NCBI RefSeq assembly: GCF_007827975.1
Contig: NZ_VITT01000010.1
DNA length: 64,000 nt
Source of the DNA: Nitrospirillum viridazoti
Lineage (GTDB): Bacteria > Pseudomonadota > Alphaproteobacteria > Azospirillales > Azospirillaceae
Strand: one strand, 5' to 3'
Positions 1-8,566 of this stretch are shown piece after piece. A model generated the notes under the pieces. That model searched no databases, was not told the origin of the DNA, and saw only the letters and a list, made by a program, of their open reading frames with translations. The translations under genes and the position numbers were made by a program. Position 1 is the stretch's first letter. The number at the start of each line of letters is the position of its first letter.

Positions 1-231
1 GACCAGCAGCTAGCGGCTGCGGCTTTCGGTGCCACCGTCGAGTTCACCGCCGGCAGCATGATCCCCGGCAACGGCATGCCCGCCGCCCCGGTGACCTATA
101 AGCACGATGGCGACACTTGGTTCATCGTGCTGGCCGATGGGCGCAGCTTCGCCGCCCACCGTACCAAGGATGATCTGACGCTCGAGGTCCCGATGTTTGG
201 TGCCACCCCCTACGTCAAAGCCAAAGGCTAG
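1..231 (+). CDS. C-terminal end of an unrecognised protein (5' truncated)
   Basis: Frame 1 is open from the window edge to a TAG at 229-231, giving 76 residues. No start codon can be assigned because the gene begins outside the window. The tail is rich in Gly, Ala and short beta-type stretches (for example TWFIVLADGRSF) and has no catalytic motif I recognise. The next gene begins about 125 bases downstream on the same strand. I do not assign a function. Confidence 0.6.
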   Translation, partial: DQQLAAAAFGATVEFTAGSMIPGNGMPAAPVTYKHDGDTWFIVLADGRSFAAHRTKDDLTLEVPMFGATPYVKAKG

Positions 232-357
232 GCAGTCGCTGCGGCGGCTGCCTTACCGAACGCCCCGGCTTTCCTTGCCGGCGGCCCACCTGGATCCCGG
301 GACTTGAAAGCCCGCCCAGGTCCCAGCCGCCGCGCCCTCACCAGACGTAGGTGCATC

Positions 358-765
358 ATGAGAATAGTGACTGGCAGGCTGTCCCTGCTCGGCAATGGCA
401 TCATCAGCGGGAATTTCACCAAGTATTCCGTGGTCAAGATCGGCGGCGCCGTCCTGTCCAATGTCTGGATCGCCCAGTCGCTGGACAGTTTCCTGAACGT
501 CCGCAGCACCAACGATACGACCCTGTATGTCAGCAAGAATTGGCTGGCTGGCCGCCATATCCGCGCCCTGAGGACACCGGCTGGGGACTTGTACTACACC
601 AAGCTCCCCTTCTTCCTGGTCGCGATAGGCCTTGTGTCTGCCATCGGCTGCATCCCCATATTTGGCCTGGGGTTGCTCTTCCTGCCAAGCATGCTGGCGA
701 ACACGCAGTATTATTTCGAATCACTGAAGTTCAAGGCCCAGGGCGGCATTCCCATTCCGCTTTGA
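358..765 (+). CDS. Small hypothetical membrane protein
   Basis: This 135-residue protein starts at the ATG at 358; an upstream in-frame ATG at 304 would add a very Arg-rich leader with no convincing ribosome site, so I prefer 358. Residues about 82-115 form one long or two closely spaced hydrophobic segments (LPFFLVAIGLVSAIG, then FGLGLLFLPSML), which suggests an inner-membrane hairpin with a soluble N-terminal half. The N-terminal part is beta-rich (GNFTKYSVVKIGG). I recognise no family. It sits upstream of the phosphoesterase/ATPase pair, but a 145-base gap with a possible hairpin separates them, so co-function is unproven. Confidence 0.55.
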   Translation: MRIVTGRLSLLGNGIISGNFTKYSVVKIGGAVLSNVWIAQSLDSFLNVRSTNDTTLYVSKNWLAGRHIRALRTPAGDLYYTKLPFFLVAIGLVSAIGCIPIFGLGLLFLPSMLANTQYYFESLKFKAQGGIPIPL

Positions 766-794
766 TCCACCAAGAACCTTCCAAGGGACCCATC

Positions 795-848
795 ATGACC
801 ATGCGCGCCAAATCCAAACATCTGACGGTGGCCAAAGCCACCGCTTGA
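795..848 (+). CDS. Possible 17-codon small ORF
   Basis: An ATG at 795 is preceded by an AAGGGA Shine-Dalgarno-like run at a good distance and opens a 17-codon frame ending in TGA at 846-848. The peptide is basic (four Lys, one Arg). It lies in the gap before the metallophosphoesterase gene and could be a leader peptide or chance. Nothing else supports it. Confidence 0.2.
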   Translation: MTMRAKSKHLTVAKATA

Positions 849-910
849 GTGCGCCCGGGCTCCGCGAATGGCCTGGGCACTGCCCCAGGTCATTCCCCGG
901 AGTCCGTCCC

Positions 911-1717
911 ATGGTCCGTGTCGCCCTCTTTTCCGATCTGCACCTTGATTCCGCCCGCTGGACACCGCCCACCGACTTGGGAGCCGACATCGTCGTCCTC
1001 GCCGGTGACCTGAACGTCAAGTGCCGCGGCCTTCCCTGGCCCGACGCCAGGGAGGTGTTCGGCTGCGATCATATCCTTGCTGTGGCTGGCAACCATGACG
1101 TGTACGGCGAGACCGTGGACGACGGCATGGAAAAGCTGCGGGCCCGGCTGGCCAGCCAGGGCGTGACGCTGCTGGAGCAGGAAGAGGCCATCGTCCACGG
1201 TATCCGCTTCCTCGGGGCCACGCTTTGGACCGATGTGCGCCTGTTTGCAGGGGATGACCAGCGGCGGGTGCGGGCCGACGCCACCCTGTTGGTGGGGGAA
1301 AGGCACGGACCGCGCATCAACGATTACTGGCAAGTTCGGGTGGCGGGGGGCGGTTACCGCAAGCTGCGCCCCCTCGATACGGCGACTATCCACCAGGCCT
1401 CCGTGGCTTGGCTGGAGAGTCGTCTGGCCATCCAGCACGACGGCCCCACCATCGTGGTGAGTCACCACGGCCCTTCGGCCCGCTGCTTGCCGGCCTGGGC
1501 CCGGGAGAACCCCTGGTCCTGCGCCTATGCCAGCCATTTGGACTGGCTGGTGGAGCGGTACCAGCCGGACGCCTGGTGTTACGGCCACATCCATGAACCG
1601 CCGCCCGGCTTGGCCATCGGCCGGACGCCCCTGTGGTCCAACCCGCGTGGCCAGGGCGACGGCCCTCACGACATCAACCCCTCTTTCGACCCCCATGGTC
1701 TGCAACAGGAGTTCTGA
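911..1717 (+). CDS. Calcineurin-like metallophosphoesterase
   Basis: A 268-residue protein with the full set of metallophosphoesterase metal-binding motifs in order: SDLHLD near residue 8, AGDLN near 31, AGNHDVYG near 57, SHHGPS near 181 and GHIHEP near 222. Such enzymes use two divalent metals to hydrolyse phosphomono- or diesters; the substrate cannot be read from sequence. The start is the ATG at 911, which places the first motif at the usual distance from the N-terminus; a start at 845 would add 22 residues of unlikely sequence. The stop is only three bases before the AAA+ ATPase gene, so the two are almost certainly co-transcribed and may act together. Confidence 0.85.
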   Translation: MVRVALFSDLHLDSARWTPPTDLGADIVVLAGDLNVKCRGLPWPDAREVFGCDHILAVAGNHDVYGETVDDGMEKLRARLASQGVTLLEQEEAIVHGIRFLGATLWTDVRLFAGDDQRRVRADATLLVGERHGPRINDYWQVRVAGGGYRKLRPLDTATIHQASVAWLESRLAIQHDGPTIVVSHHGPSARCLPAWARENPWSCAYASHLDWLVERYQPDAWCYGHIHEPPPGLAIGRTPLWSNPRGQGDGPHDINPSFDPHGLQQEF

Positions 1718-1720
1718 AAC

Positions 1721-3238
1721 ATGGTTCACCTTGATGATCTCACAGCCGCCGACATCGACGCGCTGCTTGACCTCCCGCCCGCCCAACATCCACTGCCCGT
1801 GGACGTGCGCTTCGCCCGCACTCTGGTTCTGGATGCGATCCTCAGGACGCCCATGGACACGACGCTGGGCGGTACGATGAACGCCAGCCAGCAGGTCATC
1901 CCCAAGGTCCAAACCGCGGCATCGGTGCTGGTGCCCAACGCCGAATGGTTGGCGCCGGTGGAGGCGGCCCTGCGCCATCTCCTGAACAACCGGCTGGACG
2001 AGGACCCGGGCGACCCGTGGCTGGTGGTGACGGCGCACGAAGGCACCAGTTGCGTTGAGCAAGGCATCGCCGTCCGGGACGCCTGGCAGCAGGGTCGCAG
2101 CGTGGTGGGGGTCGGGGTCGCCACGCAGCATCTGCCGCTAATGTTCTGGAACCCGCCGGCACACTGCCAGGGCCGCCTGCCCGCCCTTTCCTCCGTGCAG
2201 GTGGCTGAGTTCCTTGCCGACGAAGCCGACCGGTGGCCCGATTTTGCCCACGAGTTGCTGCCCAATACCGTCGCCGCCGAGGTCAGCCCCACGGACTTGG
2301 CGTTGGGATGGCACGAAGGGATCGGGTCCGATGAGTGGCTGGCCGCCATCCTAAGCTTGGTTGCGGCCAGGTTGAGCCGGCAACGGCAGGTCCAGGTGGC
2401 GGCCGAGGAGCCGGCGGTGCCGGAGCGCCAGCGTTCCCCGGAAGCGCCAAGGCTTAATGACCTGGCGGGGATGGACGAGGCGGTGGCCTGGGGCCAGACC
2501 CTGGCCCGGGACCTGGACGACTACCGGGCATCGCTGATCGGGTGGGAGTCGGTCGACCGCGGTGTCTTGCTGGCCGGCCCGCCCGGCACGGGCAAGACCA
2601 CGTTTGCGGCCGCGCTGGCCCGGACCTGTGGCGTGCCCCTGATCACCGGGTCCCACTCCTCCTGGCAGGCGGCCGGCCACCAGGGGGAGATGCTGAAGGC
2701 GATGGCCGTCAGCTTCGAGGAAGCCGCCGCTCACCGGCCCTGCATCCTGTTCATCGACGAGTTGGACAGCTTCACCAGCCGGACAGCCAGCGCCAATGGC
2801 CACAACAGCACTTATCAGCGGCAGGTGGTCAACTCCTTGTTGCAGCACTTGGATGGCATGGCCTCACGAAAGGGCGTGGTTGTGGTCGGCGCCACCAACC
2901 TGCCCGAGGCGGTGGAGCCCGCCCTGCTGCGGCCGGGCCGCCTGGAACGGGTGGTCCCCATTCCACTGCCCGACATCGCGGCCCTGATTCGCATCCTGCG
3001 GTTCCATTTGGGAACGGACCTGAAGGACACCGACCTCTACCAGGCGGCCGCCATCGCCGCCCAAGCGGGGGCCACCGGGGCGCACATCATGATGTGGGTG
3101 AGGGCCGCCCGGCGTCGAGCCCGCACCGCCCGACGGCCCATGCGGCTGGGTGACTTGGTCGGCCCGCTGCTGGCGCTGGATGAAACCGAAAGGGGGGCCG
3201 CCGTCGCCGTGGCGGTGCCGGTGGGGACGATGCAGTGA
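1721..3238 (+). CDS. AAA+ family ATPase
   Basis: A 505-residue protein. Residues 1 to about 230 are a non-catalytic region I do not recognise. The C-terminal half is a classical AAA+ module: Walker A GPPGTGKTTF near residue 286, Walker B CILFIDELDS near 341, sensor-1 GATN near 388, and LLRPGRLERVV carrying the expected arginine residues. This is closest to the FtsH/spastin-like classical AAA group, but no protease or transmembrane segment is present, so it is probably a free remodelling ATPase. The CAGGAG ribosome site lies inside the end of the phosphoesterase gene, implying translational coupling. A paired phosphatase/AAA+ ATPase could be a housekeeping or a defence-type module; sequence alone does not decide. 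Confidence 0.85.
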   Translation: MVHLDDLTAADIDALLDLPPAQHPLPVDVRFARTLVLDAILRTPMDTTLGGTMNASQQVIPKVQTAASVLVPNAEWLAPVEAALRHLLNNRLDEDPGDPWLVVTAHEGTSCVEQGIAVRDAWQQGRSVVGVGVATQHLPLMFWNPPAHCQGRLPALSSVQVAEFLADEADRWPDFAHELLPNTVAAEVSPTDLALGWHEGIGSDEWLAAILSLVAARLSRQRQVQVAAEEPAVPERQRSPEAPRLNDLAGMDEAVAWGQTLARDLDDYRASLIGWESVDRGVLLAGPPGTGKTTFAAALARTCGVPLITGSHSSWQAAGHQGEMLKAMAVSFEEAAAHRPCILFIDELDSFTSRTASANGHNSTYQRQVVNSLLQHLDGMASRKGVVVVGATNLPEAVEPALLRPGRLERVVPIPLPDIAALIRILRFHLGTDLKDTDLYQAAAIAAQAGATGAHIMMWVRAARRRARTARRPMRLGDLVGPLLALDETERGAAVAVAVPVGTMQ

Positions 3239-3289
3239 GGCAAAGCCCAGTCGGCCAATGTCGATGTCCTGCACGAGGCAATGATGAAG

Positions 3290-3326
3290 CCGGGCGATGG
3301 AGACTGTTTCAGTCCTCATCGCCCGG
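3290..3326 (+). terminator. Hairpin after the AAA+ gene
   Basis: CCGGGCGATG at 3290-3299 pairs exactly with CATCGCCCGG at 3317-3326, and the enclosed bases extend the pairing with one bulge. There is no T run after it; instead a GGAGGA ribosome site follows directly. It may be a weak terminator for the AAA+ operon or a leader structure of the gene at 3344. Confidence 0.45.
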
Positions 3327-3343
3327 TAGGAGGATCCAGGACT

Positions 3344-3790
3344 ATGCCTTTGTCTGCCTATTCCGACCCGACGGTGTTCGCTCTCGCGCTCAGTCAGGCG
3401 CCACAGCTACGGGGCATCCGCCACCCAGGCCATATTAATGTGCTCGTCTCCTGGATGCGGGCGGGAGGAGGTATTGGCGGCTGTCCCGCTTGGCCAACGC
3501 TTCAGGAAAGCGTTTACGCCCCTTATCGTGAGTTCCTGGCTGTGGCGGACCTGCGCCAGATACCGGCACGTTGGCGCGAGGTGGGTTGGAGTGCCGGCAG
3601 CTTGCTGGCAAGTCGGCTCGACATCGATGCGCCTGGCGCGCTCCTGTCACAGATCGGTAAGACGGCCGGGCCGAACTATGACGAGCTTCCTGGGGCGGCG
3701 GATTTCTTGGGTTTGTTGGCTTTGCCGGTCTCCCATATAGCTCATGGCCGGCGCCATTCGCTGCTCAGCGTGTTTATCTTGGGCCTGTGA
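3344..3790 (+). CDS. Hypothetical protein
   Basis: The ATG at 3344 follows GGAGGA at a suitable spacing and opens a 148-residue frame. The sequence has amphipathic stretches around WRAGGGIGG and a C-terminal LLSVFILGL, but no motif I know. The region after it is gene-poor, so this may be a decayed gene or an orphan. It is kept mainly because of the good ribosome site and plausible codon use. Confidence 0.4.
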   Translation: MPLSAYSDPTVFALALSQAPQLRGIRHPGHINVLVSWMRAGGGIGGCPAWPTLQESVYAPYREFLAVADLRQIPARWREVGWSAGSLLASRLDIDAPGALLSQIGKTAGPNYDELPGAADFLGLLALPVSHIAHGRRHSLLSVFILGL

Positions 3791-4444
3791 AGACTGAGCG
3801 CTTATAGCGGAGCAGTTCGCATTACTGAGCGCGCTGGCATTCAGGTTCTCCGATATGGCTACCCTCTACGTCGCCCTCGAGGGCAGGGTGGCGGCATCGG
3901 CAGGACGTGTGGCCCTGAAGTTCTGCGGAGTGACGCACAATTATCTAATCTGCCGACTTGGTCCAACGGAAGGGAGTCTTCTGGGCGGGGGGGGGGGCCA
4001 TAGCGGCTCATCCACGGCGGACTTGGCCTTTTGACCAAAGGGTAAGGCGAGGCAGCAAGGTGCCGGTCATACCTAGGGCGTGATCCGAAGCCGTTCACAG
4101 TACGGATAGAAGCGTTCTGGAACTGGCCTCCTGGATGCGGCGACAGCGCATTCTTCAGTCATTTCAGGACGTGGTGGCGCTTCATCCGAAGCTTCCCTTT
4201 TGGCGTCTGTTCACAACCAGGGGAGGGCGCCTGACCAAGTGGAATGGCGATTTGAAAGGGGGGCTAACAGTACGCACTCAGTAGCATTTATAAAACTTAT
4301 CCATAGTTTATTGTATCAATGGTCATGTGCCAGTAAATATGAGACATAAGATCATATTGTTGGCAATTATAATCAATATATGCCTGTGTAATGCAAATAA
4401 TCGCCAGCCGCGGCGTGATCACAGTCATTCTTGGGGATTCTCAC
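3791..4444. other. Gene-poor intergenic region, partly AT-rich
   Basis: No convincing gene is visible on either strand. An uninterrupted run of 11 G lies at 3987-3997. The last 180 bases, about 4260-4440, drop sharply in GC content (TTTATAAAACTTATCC, TTGTATCAAT and similar) and most likely hold the promoter of the six-gene operon that starts at 4445. I cannot place exact -35/-10 elements with confidence. Confidence 0.5.
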
Positions 4445-5248
4445 ATGGAAAGATTAAGCGATCATATTTTGCCTGTGTTGCGAACCATGCCTGACGGACC
4501 GTTTCGCGGACCGCTGCTAAGGGCTTTCGCCAGCCACGTGCCGGAGTTCGCCGCCATTGAGAATGGCTTCCGCGACCTGACCTCGCGGCGGCATGACGGC
4601 GAAACCCTGCGTCGGTTCTTCGCCAGCTGGGGCCAGACCAACAACAGCGCCATGACCGTGGCCGGCATCAGCAACCGCCTGACCTTGAAGCTGCACCGCG
4701 GCGAACCGGTGCTGGACCCGCAATACTTGCTGCAGGCTCTGGTTTCCCTGCATCGCATCATCGATGAAGACTTGGCGGTGACGCACAAGATCCTGCATTC
4801 GAAGATGTTCCACATCATGGCATCCGACATCGTCGGCGATGACGCCTGGCTGCAGACCCGCTACATCGACCGGAACGCCGCCGATTTCAAGACGTGGAAG
4901 GACCACATGTCCCTGCGCGAACCCGACATCGCGCTGGGCCTGCTGACCACGTTGGTGCATGAGATCTACACGCATGGTGAGGTCGAGTTCATCCTGCCCC
5001 TGTTCAAGCAATGGCTGGTTGAACACTTCCATTACACGGCAGAAGACACCGCCCGCCCGTTGCGTTGGATCGCCGTGCATTGCGGTGGTACCGAGAAGAA
5101 CCATTTCTTCCACGCGGTCAATACTCTGACCCACTATGCGCGGGCGGTCGAGGTCGACTGGGACGCCTATGATCTGCACGGGATCGCAGGCCAATATCTG
5201 AAAAGGAAGGCGGACGTCCTGCGGGCTCTGTTCCCCGGCCATGAATGA
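4445..5248 (+). CDS. Unrecognised helical protein, first gene of biosynthetic operon
   Basis: A 267-residue, mostly helical protein rich in His, Asp and Glu. Two helices carry clustered possible metal ligands: HEIYTHGEVE near residue 175 and TEKNHFFHAVNTLTHY near 218. Spaced His/Glu on helices in a protein of this size is reminiscent of heme-oxygenase-like diiron enzymes (the TenA/CADD-type fold), but the diagnostic spacing is not clean, so this is a hypothesis only. The start at 4445 follows a GGGGATT ribosome site; an upstream ATG at 4391 has none. The gene overlaps the next by 8 bases and probably leads the operon. Confidence 0.65.
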   Translation: MERLSDHILPVLRTMPDGPFRGPLLRAFASHVPEFAAIENGFRDLTSRRHDGETLRRFFASWGQTNNSAMTVAGISNRLTLKLHRGEPVLDPQYLLQALVSLHRIIDEDLAVTHKILHSKMFHIMASDIVGDDAWLQTRYIDRNAADFKTWKDHMSLREPDIALGLLTTLVHEIYTHGEVEFILPLFKQWLVEHFHYTAEDTARPLRWIAVHCGGTEKNHFFHAVNTLTHYARAVEVDWDAYDLHGIAGQYLKRKADVLRALFPGHE

Positions 5249-6416
5249 CGGCCGGCGCCCAATCCTGGTCGAGACGAGCGGTGCCGTTGGGGTGAAGGCG
5301 CCGCTCCCCATGGTCGGCGGATTGCGCCATGGAGAGGTATGCTCCGACCGCGTGGTCGCGCTTCCGGGGGCCTACCGGGACCAGATGCGCACGCTGGCCG
5401 GCCTGCTCGACGTGGCCTTGCGGGCCGTGGTGCGGCGGTATTTTCTCGATGCCCGCATCCGGGCCATCTATTCTCTTCCCCCGGATTTGGAAAACATCCT
5501 GCGGCTGGCGGCGCCCACGCCCTATCGCGTGGGCTGGTATCGGCCCGACTTCATCCTGGACCGGGACGGAACGGCGCGCATCTGTGAAATCGGCGCGCGC
5601 TATCCGCTGAATGGCTGGATGGTCAGCCGCGCCTGGTCGCGGGGACAGACGGATTTTTGGGACGACCTTTGCGCACCCTATGAACCGGGAAACACCGTGG
5701 CGCTGGTGCATGCCCAGGAGCCCAGCGGCGAGATCGACTGCCTGTCAGATCATCTGGGTCATGCCGGCGTCGGCTTCATCGCCGTGCGGCCAGGGGACGT
5801 GAGCGTGCATGCGGGGGCGCTGCACGCCCAGGGACGCAGGCTGGATCATCTGATCCTGCAACTGGACCGGAACGAGTTGCCGATGCTGGCGCCCGACGTC
5901 CTGGCCCATCTCGTCGCCAGTGGCCCTTACTTCAACGACGTGCGCACCGTGATCCTGGTGCATGACAAGCGCGTGCTGACGGTCTTGTCCGACGCGGAAA
6001 TCATGCGCGACGCGATGCCGGCGGATCTCTATGGACGGTTGCGCCCCCACCTGATCGCCTCGGTTTGCGCCCGCTCGCCAGCTGAAGCCGAACGGTTGCT
6101 GCGCGAAGACGGGGATTGGATCGCCAAGCCAAGCAGCGGCGGGCGCGGCATCGGCGCGCTGGTGCGCTCGGCCTGCGGCGAGGCGGATTGGGCTGATCGG
6201 GTGAGGCGCGATTGGCCCCACCTCATGTTCCAGCCCTATCTGGAACAACTCGACTTCAATGATCCGGATTTCGCCGATCCCATCCATATGGTGGGCATGC
6301 TGCTGTGCCGCGACGCCGTGTGCTACGGCAACGGCATGTTCCGCGGCTCGAACGACGCGGTGATCAACCTGCATCAGCAGCGGGGCAAGCTCTATCGGTG
6401 CGAGGCGGTGCCATGA
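5241..6416 (+). CDS. ATP-grasp-like ligase
   Basis: A 391-residue protein with features of an atypical, possibly circularly permuted ATP-grasp ligase. A metal-site-like ICEIGARYP lies near residue 113, where such proteins carry an E-x-N/G-A-R-(F/Y)-P motif, and a glycine-rich nucleotide loop, WIAKPSSGGRGIG, lies near residue 293. ATP-grasp enzymes join a carboxylate to an amine or thiol through an acyl phosphate. The substrate is unknown. The start ATG overlaps the end of the preceding gene and the stop overlaps the following ATG (ATGA at 6413-6416), so the protein is made as part of a coupled operon. Assignment to the fold is by motif only. Confidence 0.65.
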   Translation: MNDGRRPILVETSGAVGVKAPLPMVGGLRHGEVCSDRVVALPGAYRDQMRTLAGLLDVALRAVVRRYFLDARIRAIYSLPPDLENILRLAAPTPYRVGWYRPDFILDRDGTARICEIGARYPLNGWMVSRAWSRGQTDFWDDLCAPYEPGNTVALVHAQEPSGEIDCLSDHLGHAGVGFIAVRPGDVSVHAGALHAQGRRLDHLILQLDRNELPMLAPDVLAHLVASGPYFNDVRTVILVHDKRVLTVLSDAEIMRDAMPADLYGRLRPHLIASVCARSPAEAERLLREDGDWIAKPSSGGRGIGALVRSACGEADWADRVRRDWPHLMFQPYLEQLDFNDPDFADPIHMVGMLLCRDAVCYGNGMFRGSNDAVINLHQQRGKLYRCEAVP

Positions 6417-7342
6417 GCCTCTCGGTCGTCATTCCGCTGTACAACAAGGAAGATTACATCGAAGAGGCCCTGGCCTCCCTGGCGTGCCAAACGCATCTGC
6501 CCCACGAAGTGATCGTGGTGGATGACGCCTCGACCGACGACGGCGCCGTGCGGGCGGAAAGCGGCCTGCTTGGCTTGGCCCAGCGGGGCGTCGCACGCAC
6601 CGAATTGCTGCGCCTGCCTGTCAACGGCGGCCCCAGCGCTGCGCGCAATCGCGGCCTGGAGCGCGCGGCTGGTACGGTGCTGGCGTTCCTGGACGCTGAT
6701 GACCGTTGGCGCGATGACTGTTGCAGCGAAATCCTGCGCTGCATGCAAGGCCACGCCCTGGAACTGCTGGTGCTGGGGTTCGATGCGCCCTCCCACGCTG
6801 ATTATTTCCCCGACATGGATGCCTTGCGGGACGAGGTCGTACCGCTGGAAGGGGCGTTGCATCGGCTGCCCCGCGTGACCGCCAGTGCCAGCCATCTGGG
6901 CTTCTTCATGGGGCGGGCCAGCAACGTGGCCGTGCGGCGTGGCGCCATCGGCGAAGAGCGCTTCGCGGAAGGTCGGCATGTCAATGAGAACATCGACTTC
7001 TGGTACCGGGTTGCCAAGAGCATCGTCAAAAGCGGCGGCGCCATGGCGCCGGTGGGGCTGCTGGCTGAACCGGTGATCTGTTACCGGATCCTGCCGGACA
7101 GCCTGTCCCACCGGCGGTGCCAAGATTGGCGCCAGTTGCAAATCCCGCCCAGCCTGGAGCGCTTCCGCCACAGCGATGACGCCGACGACCGCCGGTTGTG
7201 CCGCACGCTGGGGCGCCGTTGGCTGACCTTCGCCATGGAAAGCCTGCCGGACCAGGCCCAGCGCGATGCGTTCTGCGGCGCCCATGGTGCTCTGCTGACA
7301 CATTTCGATATCGACCTGCCATTGCTATGGAGGGCGGCATGA
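6413..7342 (+). CDS. GT2 family glycosyltransferase
   Basis: A 309-residue protein with a textbook GT-A family 2 N-terminus: LSVVIPLYNKEDYI at the start, VVDDASTDDG near residue 39, and the DxD-type FLDADDRW near residue 90 that binds the sugar-nucleotide via a divalent metal. No transmembrane segment is seen, so it is a soluble or peripheral enzyme. The start overlaps the stop of the ATP-grasp gene and its own stop overlaps the start of the adenylate-forming gene, both as ATGA. Its acceptor is probably the operon's product. Confidence 0.85.
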   Translation: MSLSVVIPLYNKEDYIEEALASLACQTHLPHEVIVVDDASTDDGAVRAESGLLGLAQRGVARTELLRLPVNGGPSAARNRGLERAAGTVLAFLDADDRWRDDCCSEILRCMQGHALELLVLGFDAPSHADYFPDMDALRDEVVPLEGALHRLPRVTASASHLGFFMGRASNVAVRRGAIGEERFAEGRHVNENIDFWYRVAKSIVKSGGAMAPVGLLAEPVICYRILPDSLSHRRCQDWRQLQIPPSLERFRHSDDADDRRLCRTLGRRWLTFAMESLPDQAQRDAFCGAHGALLTHFDIDLPLLWRAA

Positions 7343-8547
7343 GCCCGGATTCCGGCTGGATCGGGTCGGTAAGCGGCGATAGCCACGCCGTGGACGACAT
7401 GATGGCGCGTGCCTTCGAGAGGGCGCGCCGTCATCCCTTCTGGCGCCATCTTTACCGGCACGGGGGACATTGGCGGGACGCGCCCGTATGCCAGAAAAGC
7501 GACCTGCTGGCGGCGTTGGACGGCTTTTCCCCCGCCGGCGAGGACCGGGGGATCTACCTTGTGCGCTCCGGCGGCAGCGCCGGTGGTGGCCCCCTGATCT
7601 TCCCCGTCGATATCGCGGAAAACCACGCCCAGCGGCAGGCGCTGGCCGGGCACTTGCTGGCCCGGGGCGTGTTCGCGCCCCGTTCGGTGGTGCTGAACCT
7701 CTTCGCCTACACCGGCCTCTATCGTACGGCGGCCATCGTGGATGACCTGCTGGAGCGGTGCTACGCCACCACCTTGCCGATGAGCGCGCAGTCCCCGTAC
7801 AGCGACATGCGGGCGGCGGCGAAGCTGTTCCAGCCGACCCATCTGGCGGGTACGCCGTCCGTCCTGACCTTGTTCGCCAACTGGTGTGAGGAGTCAGGCC
7901 AGCCTTTGCCCCAAATTCCGCAGCTGCTGTATGCCGGCGAGCTGATGCGTGACAGTGTGCGTGAGCGTCTGTGCCGCACTTTCGGCATCCGCCAGATCTG
8001 GTCCCTGTACGGTGCGGCGGAAACCGGCATCTGGGCGGTCTGCGACGCCACCGCCACACCCGGGCTGTTCAGCATCCTGCCGCGCATTGTGGTGGAGATC
8101 GCCTCACCGGATGTGGACGGGTTCGGCGAGATCGTGGTGACCAACACCTGGCGTGAGCGGTTTCCGTTGTTTCGCTACAGCCAGGGAGATGTCGGCCGCG
8201 TCGTGATCCGCGACGGTGAGCGCATGCTGGAGGTTCGGGGCCGGCGGCCGCGCACCTTCCGATTCTACGAAATAAGCTACGACGATAGCGGTTTCGCCGC
8301 CGTGGCCGAGGGCTGTGTCGCCTGGCAGGCGGTCCTGGATCTGGGCGCCGGCGGCTGCGACCGGCTGGGCCTTCATGTCGTTTGCGACGACCCGGCGATC
8401 CTGCCCGTCGTCGCCGAGCGCCTGCGCCGGCACATGAAACAGGATGAAGGCAGCGACACGACCTACGTGCGTGCGGTGACCCTCGCCGACCTTCATATCG
8501 ACCCCACGACCGCCAAGACGGCAACGCTTGTCGATCGGCGCCGCTGA
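7339..8547 (+). CDS. PaaK-like adenylate-forming enzyme
   Basis: A 402-residue member of the phenylacetate-CoA ligase/coenzyme F390 synthetase branch of the ANL superfamily. Visible core motifs are the P-loop-like VRSGGSAGGG near residue 74, LLYAGE near 199, the adenine-site SLYGAAETG near 222, and FRYSQGDVG near 277 with the conserved Asp that binds the ribose. The C-terminal domain is short. These enzymes activate an acid as the acyl-adenylate; whether the product goes to CoA, a carrier or an amine cannot be read. It is coupled by ATGA to the GT2 upstream; the next gene starts 19 bases downstream with its own ribosome site. Confidence 0.8.
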   Translation: MSPDSGWIGSVSGDSHAVDDMMARAFERARRHPFWRHLYRHGGHWRDAPVCQKSDLLAALDGFSPAGEDRGIYLVRSGGSAGGGPLIFPVDIAENHAQRQALAGHLLARGVFAPRSVVLNLFAYTGLYRTAAIVDDLLERCYATTLPMSAQSPYSDMRAAAKLFQPTHLAGTPSVLTLFANWCEESGQPLPQIPQLLYAGELMRDSVRERLCRTFGIRQIWSLYGAAETGIWAVCDATATPGLFSILPRIVVEIASPDVDGFGEIVVTNTWRERFPLFRYSQGDVGRVVIRDGERMLEVRGRRPRTFRFYEISYDDSGFAAVAEGCVAWQAVLDLGAGGCDRLGLHVVCDDPAILPVVAERLRRHMKQDEGSDTTYVRAVTLADLHIDPTTAKTATLVDRRR

Positions 8548-8566
8548 ACCTCCAGGGGACACCTCC

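Noticed and set aside
890..2131. Long minus-strand frame across the phosphoesterase gene
   Set aside because: It is antisense to two genes with clear catalytic motifs and has no motif of its own.
3987..3997. Run of 11 G as a phase-variation tract
   Set aside because: It is not inside or just upstream of any convincing gene, so there is nothing for it to switch; it may also be a sequencing artefact.
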